NCBI GenBank assembly: GCA_934193545.1
Contig: CAKPVL010000011.1
Coordinates: 1-39,881 of the forward strand
DNA length: 39,881 nt
Source: an uncultured Granulicatella sp.
GTDB taxonomy: Bacteria > Bacillota > Bacilli > Lactobacillales > Aerococcaceae
Reading direction: 5' to 3'
Numbering within the stretch: position 1 is the first letter of the stretch; each line of letters begins with the position of its first letter. The notes under the pieces are model-generated. The model had not been told where the DNA came from, ran no database searches, and saw only the letters and a list, made by a program, of their open reading frames with translations. The position numbers were made by a program, and so were the translations under genes. Positions 1-7,288 of the stretch are shown piece after piece.

Positions 1-42
1 ATAATCACATATAAGTTCATTCACAACACAATCACAACGAAG

Positions 43-69
43 GCCTGGGGAATTTTCCTCAGGCTTTTT
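43..69 (+). terminator. Intrinsic terminator of an upstream gene
   Basis: A 10-bp stem (GCCTGGGGAA with TTCCTCAGGC, one G-T pair) is followed directly by five T. It most likely ends a gene lying left of the window. Confidence 0.8.
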
Positions 70-80
70 GTGTGGAATGA

Positions 81-129
81 GGGTAGGTGCTGGAATGTGT
101 GTAGGTGCTGTAAAGTGGGTTGGTGCTGG
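81..129. repeat. Short tandem repeat, GGTGCTG units
   Basis: TAGGTGCTG occurs twice and TTGGTGCTG once at 18-19 base spacing between the terminator and the first dispersed element. No ORF covers it. Function unknown; it may be decayed repeat sequence. Confidence 0.5.
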
Positions 130-143
130 GAGGCCCCTTCGGG

Positions 144-392
144 GGAGGCTTTTAGGTGTATGGGGTGTGGTGCTTGATTGCTTTAGAAACAACCGGTTTT
201 AATTGTTGAAAGAATATTAGTGAGCCACCGACTCGAGCCTAGGGTCTCTCGTCTTTGAAGCCTCAAAGAGACACTAACGAATGTATTCGTAAGTGTCTCT
301 AATTCGCATTCAATGGATGTTCTCACTAATCTTTCAACAAAACCGCTGTTTCTGTCGCAATCGATGTACAAGGCGTACACCTAAAAGCCTCC
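144..392 (+). repeat. Dispersed structured element, copy A
   Basis: One of six related elements in the window. Long inverted arms at 144-224 and 322-392 pair over about 70 bases with small mismatches (GGAGGCTTTTAGGTGTA on the outer left, its complement on the outer right). The core at 226-320 holds helix P2 (GAC..GAG at 230-237 with CTC..GTC at 246-253), helix P3 (TTGAA 255-259 with TTCAA 309-313), the conserved joints GCCTCAAA and TAATTCGCAT, and a variable hairpin (AGAGACACT/AGTGTCTCT). No coding potential. It fills most of the gene-free stretch 1-528. Confidence 0.8.
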
Positions 393-455
393 TGAAGTGA
401 TTTCCACACAACAAAGCTAAGGGAATGTTGATGGCGTTCTTGAGATTGTGTTCCT

Positions 456-504
456 CGTTCACGAAGGACAGTGTGAACGCGTTTCATGGAGAGTGTGCTA
501 TAAT
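456..504 (+). promoter_or_regulatory. Promoter with upstream palindrome for the DUF1697 gene
   Basis: An extended -10 (TGCTATAAT, TATAAT at 499-504) lies 24 bases before the ATG at 529. Just upstream is the inverted repeat CGTTCAC (456-462)/GTGAACG (473-479), which overlaps the expected -35 region and could be an operator. No good -35 hexamer is visible. Confidence 0.5.
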
Positions 505-528
505 GGGGCAACAAGAGAGGTGAATCGG

Positions 529-1080
529 ATGCGGTATGTGCTTTTATTAAGAGGCATCAATGTTGGTGGCAAAAATAAAGTCGTGATGAGCGAACTGAAG
601 GAATTCTTGAAGCGTGAAGGGTTCAGCGATGTGGATTCGTACATTAATAGCGGAAACTTGTTTTTTGCAAGTGATGAGAATGTAGAAAATATCGTTTTGA
701 AGGTTGAAAAGCTGATAGAAGAGAATTATGAATTCTCGATTCCGTTTGTGCTGCTTTCAAAAGAGGAGTACTTAGAAGAAATGGCGGAGCTTCCGGAATG
801 GTGGAAGGACGAGTTTGCTAGAAAAGATATTTTATTTTTCTCACGGGGAACAGATGCGAGTGAGGTTATCCGATTTGTAGAAGAGTCAGCGTTTTATAAT
901 GAAAGAGTCTATGTCGGGAAATGTGCAGTTTTCTGGGCGAAAATCGATGAGGCAGAGTATCAAAAAACGACTTACCATAAAAAGATTTTGAAGCAACCAT
1001 TTTATAAGACGATTACGATTCGAAATGGGAAGACATTTGATAAAATCGCAGAAATACTGCAGACAGAGAAACCTTTGTGA
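529..1080 (+). CDS. DUF1697 family protein
   Basis: A 183-residue protein matching the DUF1697 family in length and N-terminal signature: MRYVLLLRGINVGGKNKV, followed by a helix and the YINSGNLFF strand motif. The biochemical role of this family is not established, and no membrane segment or catalytic motif is visible. The ATG at 529 was chosen because GAGAGG lies 9 bases upstream and the family starts at this residue; the reading frame is open further upstream but would begin before the -10 box. It appears to be a single-gene transcript: the next gene has its own promoter, and no clear terminator separates the two. Confidence 0.8.
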   Translation: MRYVLLLRGINVGGKNKVVMSELKEFLKREGFSDVDSYINSGNLFFASDENVENIVLKVEKLIEENYEFSIPFVLLSKEEYLEEMAELPEWWKDEFARKDILFFSRGTDASEVIRFVEESAFYNERVYVGKCAVFWAKIDEAEYQKTTYHKKILKQPFYKTITIRNGKTFDKIAEILQTEKPL

Positions 1081-1096
1081 TAGGGCTTTTTTATGG

Positions 1097-1102
1097 TACA
1101 AT
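1097..1102 (+). promoter_or_regulatory. Extended -10 promoter for the phosphoesterase gene
   Basis: TGGTACAAT (TGn plus TACAAT at 1097-1102) sits 32 bases before the start codon; the -35 is weak (TTTGTG). Confidence 0.55.
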
Positions 1103-1134
1103 AGTGTGTGAATTTGTAGAAAGTGAGGCGCATT

Positions 1135-2691
1135 ATGGAAATTAAAATTATTGAAACTAGTGATATGCATGGGTACGTGTTACCGACAAACTACACAGAA
1201 AGAAACATGGACTTAGGATTCAGTACGGCGAAGGCTGCGACTGTGATTCGTCGCTTAAAAGAAGAAGCAAATGGTCCTGTGATTCAAATCGAAAACGGGG
1301 ACTTCATTCAAGGGTCACCATTAAGCTACTATGTTCGTAAACAAGATTCAAAAGTAGCATCTGATTTAACAAAAGTATTGAACTACTTAAACTATGACTT
1401 AGGAATTCTAGGAAATCACGAGTTTAACTATGGGTTGGACTACTTAAGAGAAGCAATTGCGTCTTACAACCACCCAATTCTTTGCTCAAACATTTTAACA
1501 AAAGATGGCAAGCCAGCGTTTGGCGAACCTTACAAAGTGTTCGAGAAAGACGGCGTGAAAATCGCGGTTTTAGGAATTACAACGCCTTATATTCCGAACT
1601 GGGAACAACCTGCAACAGTGAAAGATTTAGTATTCGTGAGCGCGTTGGAAACAGCGAAGAAATACGTTCCAGAAATGCGTAAAGTGGCGGATGTTGTCGT
1701 TGTAACGTACCACGGAGGATTCGAGTGCGACCTTTCATGCGGTGATCCAACGGAACTCTTAACAGGAGAAAACGAAGGGTATGCGATTGCGACGCAAGTA
1801 GAAGGAATCGATGCGTTAGTGACAGGACACCAACACCGTGTGATTGCACAAAAAGTGAATGGCGTGCCAGTGATTCAACCAGGATACCGCGGAGCATATG
1901 TAGGTGAAATCAGCTTAGAAGTGGAAAAAGTGGACGGGAAGTATACAGTCATCTCAAGCGAAGCGAAACTTCACCCAACAGAAGACGTTCCAGCAGATCC
2001 AGCCGTATTAGAAATGTTTAGCGACTTACAAGCGGAAGTGGAAGATTGGTTAGAGACTCCAGTTGGAAAAGTTGTTGGAGATATGACCATTAAAGATCCA
2101 CATGCTGCACGTTTAAGCGAACATCCATATATTGAATTTATCAATAAGGTTCAAATGGAAGCCAGCGGTGCGGATATCTCAGGAACTGCGTTGTTTAACA
2201 ATGACGGTCGTGGATTTAACTCAGAAATCCGTATGCGTGACGTGATTACGAACTACATTTATCCAAATACATTAGCCGTTCTAAAAGTGAGCGGTGCGGA
2301 CTTGAAAGCGGCTCTTGAGCGTGTGGCGACTTATTTCATCGTCGAAAACGGACAAGCAGTCTTCAATCCTAAATATGTGGAACCAAAACCACAATTTTAT
2401 AACTACGATATGTACGAAGGAATCGAGTACACATTAGACTTCACTAGACCATTCGGCGACCGTGTGACTCGCTTAGAGTACCATGGCAAACCTGTTCAAG
2501 ATACGGATGAATTAGAAGTAGTGACAAACCAATATCGTGCAGTTGGTGGCGGAAACTATAGTATGTTCAAGCCAGAGAAGATTGTGCGTGAGGTGCAGAT
2601 CGACATGACGGAGCTCATTGCGGAATACTTGCGCAAACATCCAGTCATCGAAGCAACAGTCAACAACAACTTTAAGACTGTGGTGAAATAA
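1135..2691 (+). CDS. Metallophosphoesterase / 5'-nucleotidase, cytoplasmic type
   Basis: A 518-residue two-domain protein of the UshA/CpdB superfamily (2',3'-cyclic-nucleotide phosphodiesterase / 5'-nucleotidase), which hydrolyses nucleotides or related phosphoesters. The N-terminal metallophosphatase domain shows the metal ligands of TSDMHG (D10, H12), GNHEF (N94, H95), VVTYHGG and GHQH (H232, H234). The C-terminal nucleotidase domain carries the substrate-binding region near ALFNNDGRGF and AVGGGNYSMF. There is no signal peptide or LPXTG motif, unlike secreted homologues, so it is inferred to act in the cytoplasm, as expected for B. subtilis YunD. The ATG at 1135 has GTGAGG at good spacing; a GTG at 1123 overlaps that site. 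The exact substrate cannot be read from sequence. Repeat copy B begins 9 bases after the stop and probably terminates the transcript. Confidence 0.85.
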   Translation: MEIKIIETSDMHGYVLPTNYTERNMDLGFSTAKAATVIRRLKEEANGPVIQIENGDFIQGSPLSYYVRKQDSKVASDLTKVLNYLNYDLGILGNHEFNYGLDYLREAIASYNHPILCSNILTKDGKPAFGEPYKVFEKDGVKIAVLGITTPYIPNWEQPATVKDLVFVSALETAKKYVPEMRKVADVVVVTYHGGFECDLSCGDPTELLTGENEGYAIATQVEGIDALVTGHQHRVIAQKVNGVPVIQPGYRGAYVGEISLEVEKVDGKYTVISSEAKLHPTEDVPADPAVLEMFSDLQAEVEDWLETPVGKVVGDMTIKDPHAARLSEHPYIEFINKVQMEASGADISGTALFNNDGRGFNSEIRMRDVITNYIYPNTLAVLKVSGADLKAALERVATYFIVENGQAVFNPKYVEPKPQFYNYDMYEGIEYTLDFTRPFGDRVTRLEYHGKPVQDTDELEVVTNQYRAVGGGNYSMFKPEKIVREVQIDMTELIAEYLRKHPVIEATVNNNFKTVVK

Positions 2692-2699
2692 AAAATATG

Positions 2700-2886
2700 A
2701 AAAAAGCTACGCTTTATTTTCGGATAACATAGTAGCCTTTATAGCTGTACCGGATTGAGCCAAGGTCTCAATCCTATCGAGCCTCAAACGGATGGTAGGA
2801 AATGAATTTCCAACCATCCGTAATTCGCATCGATTACTCATCGCTATAATGGCTACTATGTTATCCGAAAACGCGTAGCTTTTTTT
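2700..2886 (+). repeat. Dispersed structured element, copy B, terminator-like
   Basis: The best-paired copy. Arms 2700-2750 and 2843-2886 pair almost continuously (AAAAAAGCTACGC, then CGGATAACATAGTAGCC) and the right arm runs into a T tract. The core has P2 as a perfect 8-bp helix (GGATTGAG/CTCAATCC), P3 ATCGA/TCGAT, joints GCCTCAAA and TAATTCGCAT, and the variable hairpin CGGATGGT/ACCATCCG capped by GGAAAT/ATTTCC. It starts 9 bases after the phosphoesterase stop codon on the same strand. Confidence 0.85.
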
Positions 2887-2943
2887 CCGTCTTAGCGTTG
2901 TTTAGCTTCGATGGAGTGAGTGCAAGTATTCCTTCATTCGAAA
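2883..2943 (+). repeat. 3' flank repeat, copy 1
   Basis: TTTTCCGT, then TTAGCGTTGTT, then an exact 39-base segment (2905-2943, GCTTCGATGGAGTGAGTG... to CGAAA) that recurs at 3127-3165. The segment can fold as a weak hairpin (CGATGGAG with CTTCATTCG). It follows copy B directly. Confidence 0.75.
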
Positions 2944-3095
2944 TAGAAGCTCAAGCCATTGTGGATAGATCATGTTGAGTCTTAGGTCTCAAACCTACCA
3001 AGCTTCAAACATTCTCTATGAAATGAATTTCTAGAGACTGTCATTCACATTGGTTATGATTCCCTATAATGCTTTCTATAACCTCTGAGGAGTTT
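2941..3095 (+). repeat. Dispersed structured element, copy C, degenerate arms
   Basis: The core at 2973-3060 matches the family: P2 TTGAG/CTCAA, P3 ACCAA/TTGGT, joint GCTTCAAAC, variable hairpin CATTCTCTA/TAGAGACTG with one mismatch, joint TCATTCACAT. The arms are poorly paired (AATAGAAGC..CATTGTGGATAGATCAT against the complement of ATGATTCCCTATAATGCTTTCTAT), so this copy is probably decaying. With copy B and the two flank repeats it fills the gene-free stretch 2692-3281. Confidence 0.65.
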
Positions 3096-3165
3096 TCCGT
3101 TTTATCAGCACTTAAGTTGTTGTGTTGCTTCGATGGAGTGAGTGCAAGTATTCCTTCATTCGAAA
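3094..3165 (+). repeat. 3' flank repeat, copy 2
   Basis: A second occurrence of the flank that follows copy B: TTTTCCGT, a diverged linker, then the identical 39 bases at 3127-3165. It shows that an element-plus-flank unit was duplicated in tandem. Confidence 0.75.
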
Positions 3166-3220
3166 GGGAAATGTGCTTAAAATGGATTGGAGATTCTTAG
3201 TTTGAGTGATAAATAGTGTA

Positions 3221-3248
3221 TTGAGTCTTGTTCAAAGTATGATATGAT
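3221..3248 (+). promoter_or_regulatory. Promoter of the first tandem lipoprotein-like gene
   Basis: TTGAGT (3221-3226), a 16-base spacer and TATGAT (3243-3248). A second TATGAT starts five bases earlier. Confidence 0.45.
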
Positions 3249-3281
3249 TAAAATAAAACGTCGTGTAGAGAGGATCCGAGT

Positions 3282-3926
3282 ATGAATGCGAAGAGGATAT
3301 TATATATTGCACTATTTTGTTTGGTAATCGCAATGCTGTTTCGCTGTGAAGCAAGAAGTAGTAGAGGATATTTGGAAAAACGAATTGGGCCTAAAATTAG
3401 TCAAGTTTATCCAACGAAAAACGTAGAAGATCTATTTGAGCAGTATCCGTATGGCTTTGAGATTAATCAATTTTATCGGTCGGGAGATAAGACCATTTTT
3501 ATAATGTTAGAGGGGGATGCGAAGGGGAAACCTCTAGAAGGAGCGATAAAAGTTTTTATTAAAGATAGCTTAAAGGCGGAAAAGATAATCACGTTTACGT
3601 ATTTTCAAGGTAAGTTTTCGTACGATAATGAAGAAGAGGCAAGAAAACTTTGGCCGCAGGAAAAGTTTTTATTCCAAGAAATGACATTGAATAAAGAGAT
3701 TCTTTCGGAATTTAAAATAAAGAAAACTTACTACGACAGTCATAGTGGTGGTTTTGACTTAGAATATATCGTTACAAATGAACAAATAAACCAATTTCTT
3801 AAATTGGATAACCAGCAACAAGTCACATTTGGAGTCCACGTTAACAATGTGAAAAGACTTAATTACTACTGGATTTCAGTTGAGGTAGGTAGTGATGAGA
3901 TTTTTTCAGAAAAAATTTTACATTGA
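3282..3926 (+). CDS. Tandem paralogue 1, membrane-anchored or lipoprotein-like
   Basis: A 214-residue predicted exported protein with a positive N-terminus (MNAKR), a hydrophobic stretch (residues 6-20) and a cysteine at 22 in the context MLFRC. Arg at the -1 position is not a proper lipobox, so it may stay as a membrane anchor rather than be lipidated. The remainder is soluble, charged and homologous to the next two genes: RGYLE, YPTKNVEDLFEQYP.GF, the YDNEEEARKLWP block and FLFQEMTLNKE are shared. The YPTKNxEDLF motif and overall layout resemble the staphylococcal tandem lipoproteins (Csa/DUF576); that link is inferred by eye. GAGAGG lies 8 bases before the ATG. Function unknown. Confidence 0.75.
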   Translation: MNAKRILYIALFCLVIAMLFRCEARSSRGYLEKRIGPKISQVYPTKNVEDLFEQYPYGFEINQFYRSGDKTIFIMLEGDAKGKPLEGAIKVFIKDSLKAEKIITFTYFQGKFSYDNEEEARKLWPQEKFLFQEMTLNKEILSEFKIKKTYYDSHSGGFDLEYIVTNEQINQFLKLDNQQQVTFGVHVNNVKRLNYYWISVEVGSDEIFSEKILH

Positions 3927-3983
3927 TCATTTCAGTTAGTATTTTAACTTTGGGAATGTTTAGCAGATAGAAAGGGTTAGCTT

Positions 3984-4628
3984 ATGAAAGGGAAAAAGGT
4001 ATTTTATATTGCAATGTTTTTTGCGATAATCTTTATGTTGTTTCGATGTGAAGGAAGAGATAGCAGAGAATATTTGGAAGATAGAGTTGGGACTCCAATC
4101 AGTCGAGTGTATCCAACGAAAAACTTAGAAGATCTATTTTTGGAATTTCCTAATGGGTTTACGATTTATCAATCTTACCGTTTGGAAGGTAAATTCATTG
4201 ATATAGAATTAGATGGGGTTGAGAAGGGGAAACCAATAGAAGGAACAATAAAACAAATCGATATAAAAAGTGGCGCTGAGGAAAAGAAAATCGCAGTTAC
4301 GTATGATAAAGGAAAATATTCATACGATAATGAAGAAGAGGCGAGAAAACTTTGGCCATTAGAAAAGTTTTTATTCCAAGAAATGACATTGAATAAAGAG
4401 GTTCTTTCGAAATTTAAGCTAAAGGATACTTACTACAACGGTAATAACGGTAGCTTTGAAATAGATTATGTCGTTAAGAATGAACAAATTAATGAGTTCC
4501 TTGGGCTAGAAAAGAAACAACAAGTTACATTAGGTTTCCATGGAAGCAATTCAAATAAAAGATACTACTACTCGCTTACAGTCGAGATAGATAAAAAATT
4601 AGACTTTATTGAACGAATTGCAGAGTAA
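3984..4628 (+). CDS. Tandem paralogue 2, membrane-anchored or lipoprotein-like
   Basis: A 214-residue protein, the closest relative of the preceding gene (both 214 residues, near-identical central block YSYDNEEEARKLWP and KFLFQEMTLNKE). It has a hydrophobic N-terminus (VFYIAMFFAIIFMLF) and the same imperfect lipobox, MLFRC. The body has YPTKNLEDLFLEFPNGF and a C-terminal beta-rich region. It lies 57 bases after paralogue 1 with its own GAAAGGG ribosome site and no clear promoter, so the two are probably co-transcribed up to the terminator at 4634. Function unknown; a tandem-type lipoprotein is the best analogy. Confidence 0.75.
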   Translation: MKGKKVFYIAMFFAIIFMLFRCEGRDSREYLEDRVGTPISRVYPTKNLEDLFLEFPNGFTIYQSYRLEGKFIDIELDGVEKGKPIEGTIKQIDIKSGAEEKKIAVTYDKGKYSYDNEEEARKLWPLEKFLFQEMTLNKEVLSKFKLKDTYYNGNNGSFEIDYVVKNEQINEFLGLEKKQQVTLGFHGSNSNKRYYYSLTVEIDKKLDFIERIAE

Positions 4629-4633
4629 GAAGG

Positions 4634-4663
4634 GAATTAAGCAACTTTGCTTAATTCTTTTTT
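4634..4663 (+). terminator. Intrinsic terminator after tandem paralogues 1-2
   Basis: 10-bp stem GAATTAAGCA/TGCTTAATTC with a 4-base loop, then six T. Confidence 0.9.
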
Positions 4664-4694
4664 GTTGTAAAGTTTAGGATTTTGTTAGGGAATG

Positions 4695-4722
4695 TTACGG
4701 TGTAGACGGGATATGGTATGAT
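4695..4722 (+). promoter_or_regulatory. Promoter of tandem paralogue 3
   Basis: TTACGG (4695-4700), 16-base spacer, extended -10 TGGTATGAT (TATGAT 4717-4722). The third paralogue is therefore a separate transcript from the first two. Confidence 0.55.
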
Positions 4723-4755
4723 GAAGATACTGTATTGCAAAGTGAGGTTTTGTGT

Positions 4756-5427
4756 GTGAAGTTAAAGAAATGGTCGTGGATTGGGGTATTAGTGCTGTTC
4801 GTGACGATGTTAGTGGGATGCGAGGGTCACGAAAGTCGTGGGTATCTTGAAGAGCTAGCTGGGAAAGAATTGAGTCGTGTATATACTACGAAAAATATTG
4901 AAGATTTATTCGAGCAGTTTTCGAATGGATTTACCGTGAGTCAGATGCGTGTAGCAGGTGATTCGAATGTATTTGTTTATCTTGAGGCTAGGGAAAAAGG
5001 GAAGCCATTAGTTGGAACGATTAAGCAGCTCAATTCTAAAACAAAGGAAGAGGAAAAAAGTCAGACTTTCCAATATGTGGATGGGAAGTTTGTTTTTGAA
5101 AATGAAGAAGAGGCGAAAAAGCTCTGGCCACAAGGAAAGTTCTTATTCCAGGAATTGCAATTGAATAAAGATATTCTAGCAAAGGCAAAATTGGTAAATA
5201 AGAATTATACAAAGAAAGAAGAAAGTCCTACTGGGGATAATGAATTTTATCTGAAATATAACATTCAACTTCCAGTAGTCAGTCGTTTTTTGGGGATCGA
5301 TGAATCGCAGCCGGTAGAGCTCTTTATATTAGGTGTTGATGAGTCTAATGGCTTCGAATATGAAATCGGAACGGAGCAAGATCATCAAACGACTTTATGG
5401 GAAATGATACGAGAAATTAGGAAATAG
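4756..5427 (+). CDS. Tandem paralogue 3, lipoprotein
   Basis: A 223-residue predicted lipoprotein. Unlike its two neighbours it has a canonical lipobox, LVGC, with the lipidated cysteine at residue 22 after KLKKW and a hydrophobic core. The body shares RGYLEEL, YTTKNIEDLFEQFSNGF, FENEEEAKKLWPQGKFLFQELQLNKD with the upstream genes but is clearly diverged. The GTG at 4756 was chosen because AGTGAGG lies 8 bases upstream and it gives a proper signal peptide; the longer frame from TTG 4735 would put polar residues before it. Expected on the outer face of the membrane. Function unknown. Confidence 0.78.
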   Translation: MKLKKWSWIGVLVLFVTMLVGCEGHESRGYLEELAGKELSRVYTTKNIEDLFEQFSNGFTVSQMRVAGDSNVFVYLEAREKGKPLVGTIKQLNSKTKEEEKSQTFQYVDGKFVFENEEEAKKLWPQGKFLFQELQLNKDILAKAKLVNKNYTKKEESPTGDNEFYLKYNIQLPVVSRFLGIDESQPVELFILGVDESNGFEYEIGTEQDHQTTLWEMIREIRK

Positions 5428-5431
5428 ATGG

Positions 5432-5460
5432 TTTTCTGTGAATTGGAAAGATGTTACAAT
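5432..5460 (+). promoter_or_regulatory. Promoter of the two-component system
   Basis: TTTTCT (5432-5437), 17-base spacer, extended -10 TGTTACAAT (TACAAT 5455-5460), 17 bases before the response regulator ATG. Confidence 0.5.
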
Positions 5461-5477
5461 GAAAACGAGGTGAGTGT

Positions 5478-6161
5478 ATGCAAACAATAATGATTGTCGA
5501 AGATGAAAAAGTCATTCGCGATGCGATTGTACAAGAATTGGAAAAATGGAATTATGAAGTCGTTGCGGTGGAAGACTTTTCGCAAGTGTACACTCAATTT
5601 TTAGCAGTTAATCCACAGTTGGTCATTCTGGATATTACATTGCCGTTTTATAATGGTTATTATTGGTGCCAAGAGATTCGTAAGGTGTCTCAGGTGCCGA
5701 TTATGTTCTTGTCGTCCAGGGATCAAGCGATGGATATTGTGATGTCGATTAATATGGGCGCGGATGATTATATGACAAAGCCGTTTGAACCAAGTGTATT
5801 GGTCGCAAAAATCCAAGGGATGATGCGTCGTAGTTATGAGTTCGTTCAGCAAAAAGATTGGCTGGAATATAAGGGGATTGCCTTGCAGCTTGGAAGCGGA
5901 AAAGTTTCATATGAGGTTAATGTCATCGAGTTGTCGAAAAATGAATTTATCATTTTACGTGTACTATTTGAAAAACAAGGCGATATTGCGCCGAGGGAAG
6001 ATTTAATGAATGCATTGTGGAATAGCGATGTGTTTGTCGATGATAATACCTTGTCCGTCACAGTTGCTCGTTTGCGGAAGCGTCTTGGCGAAATCGGACT
6101 GGAAAAATTAATCACGACGAAAAAAGGCGTCGGGTATGGATTGGCGGAAGTGATTGAATGA
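5478..6161 (+). CDS. Response regulator, OmpR/BceR type
   Basis: A 227-residue response regulator. The receiver domain (about 1-120) has the acidic pair E8-D9, phospho-acceptor D52 (VILDITLPFYNG) and the lysine of DDYMTKPF. The C-terminal winged helix (about 130-225) ends in VARLRKRLGEIG..LITTKKGVGYGL. The segment LPFYNGYYWCQEIRKVSQVPIMFLSS is typical of the BceR/GraR/VirR subgroup, which controls resistance to bacitracin and other cell-wall peptides. The stop overlaps the kinase start by four bases (ATGA), so the pair is translationally coupled. No BceAB-type ABC transporter gene is adjacent, so targets are probably elsewhere. Confidence 0.9.
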   Translation: MQTIMIVEDEKVIRDAIVQELEKWNYEVVAVEDFSQVYTQFLAVNPQLVILDITLPFYNGYYWCQEIRKVSQVPIMFLSSRDQAMDIVMSINMGADDYMTKPFEPSVLVAKIQGMMRRSYEFVQQKDWLEYKGIALQLGSGKVSYEVNVIELSKNEFIILRVLFEKQGDIAPREDLMNALWNSDVFVDDNTLSVTVARLRKRLGEIGLEKLITTKKGVGYGLAEVIE

Positions 6162-7156
6162 AGACAAAAGTAGAATTTAGTATGGCTTGGTTCAAATCGC
6201 ATGCCTTCTTACTCGGGGCGCTGGCCTTCATCGAAGTGTTTTCGATTGGGTTCTTCTTCGTCTTTAATTGGCTAAATTCAGAAGTCGGCTATTATTTATT
6301 TTTACTAGCCTTTTTCCTTTTGGTAGTTGCTGGTGCACTTTTGTGGCACGATTGGAGAAAGTACAGAGAAGTCGTTCGAAGTTTGCAGCAGGAAGTGACG
6401 ACATTAGACGATGGGTTTTCGCCCGTTGTAAGTCATTTGTATGAGGCCATCCAACAAGAAAAGTCGGATATGCTAGGGTTAAGTACGAAGATGAAGCAAC
6501 TTCGCAAGGAAGATGTGGACTACTATACTTTATGGGCGCACCAAATTAAAACGAGTATCGCCGCAAGTCAATTGTTGATTCGCGAGTTGCCGCAAACGTC
6601 TGAGAAATCTTTATTGAGTCAAGAACTCGTTCGGATTACGACTTATACAGAACTAGCACTGCATTATGTTCGAATGGAAAGTTTCCATCAAGACTTATCG
6701 ATTTCAACGATTTCTATCGATGAAGTGATTCGTCCACTCTTGAAGAAGTATGCGACCTTCTTTATTTCGAAGAAATTGCATTTGGACTATGTTCCTACTG
6801 AGAAAAAGGTCGTGACGGATTCGAAGTGGTTAGGCGTTATCGTCGAGCAAGTGTTATCGAATGCAGTGAAATATACGCCTGAGGATGGAACGATTCGTAT
6901 TCTTTTTGAAGGGGATACGTTAACAATTGAAGATACGGGAATCGGAATTGCTCCTTATGATATTAAACGGATTTTCGAACGTGGATTTAGTGGCTACAAT
7001 GGTCGTGTGAACCACCAATCGACGGGGCTGGGGCTCTACTTATCTTCAGAGATTGCCAAACGTTTAGGTGTTACGCTTAGTGTAGACTCGACTGTTGGAG
7101 AAGGGACGACGGTTCATATTCAGATTCCGTCTGAAGTAATGCAAGTGAAAGATTAA
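6158..7156 (+). CDS. Intramembrane-sensing histidine kinase, BceS type
   Basis: A 332-residue kinase. Two membrane helices (about 15-38 and 44-63) are joined by a very short outer loop, so it has almost no extracellular sensor domain: the layout of BceS-like kinases, which read signals through a partner ABC transporter. Kinase motifs in order: H-box WAHQIKTSI (H128), N-box QVLSNAVKYT (N235), G1 DTGIG (259-263), F-box region RIFERGF, G2 STGLGLYLS. It partners the upstream regulator (ATGA overlap). The absence of a transporter alongside is notable. A weak hairpin terminator follows. Confidence 0.9.
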   Translation: MKTKVEFSMAWFKSHAFLLGALAFIEVFSIGFFFVFNWLNSEVGYYLFLLAFFLLVVAGALLWHDWRKYREVVRSLQQEVTTLDDGFSPVVSHLYEAIQQEKSDMLGLSTKMKQLRKEDVDYYTLWAHQIKTSIAASQLLIRELPQTSEKSLLSQELVRITTYTELALHYVRMESFHQDLSISTISIDEVIRPLLKKYATFFISKKLHLDYVPTEKKVVTDSKWLGVIVEQVLSNAVKYTPEDGTIRILFEGDTLTIEDTGIGIAPYDIKRIFERGFSGYNGRVNHQSTGLGLYLSSEIAKRLGVTLSVDSTVGEGTTVHIQIPSEVMQVKD

Positions 7157-7161
7157 TGGAA

Positions 7162-7187
7162 AGCGAGGGGCAACCTTCGCTTTTTTT
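7162..7187 (+). terminator. Probable terminator after the kinase gene
   Basis: AGCGAGG pairs with CCTTCGCT (one bulge), followed by seven T. Confidence 0.7.
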
Positions 7188-7288
7188 GTGCGATAAAAAG
7201 AGTATTTTTGCTAAAAAGTTAACGATGACACGCCCGGATGTGTTATAATTGTAAGGATAACAATATCGTTTGAGATAGGAGAATGACA

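Noticed and set aside
144..392. Insertion sequence or transposon ends
   Set aside because: None of the six copies contains a transposase frame, and no clear target-site duplication was seen; a non-autonomous mobile element remains possible.
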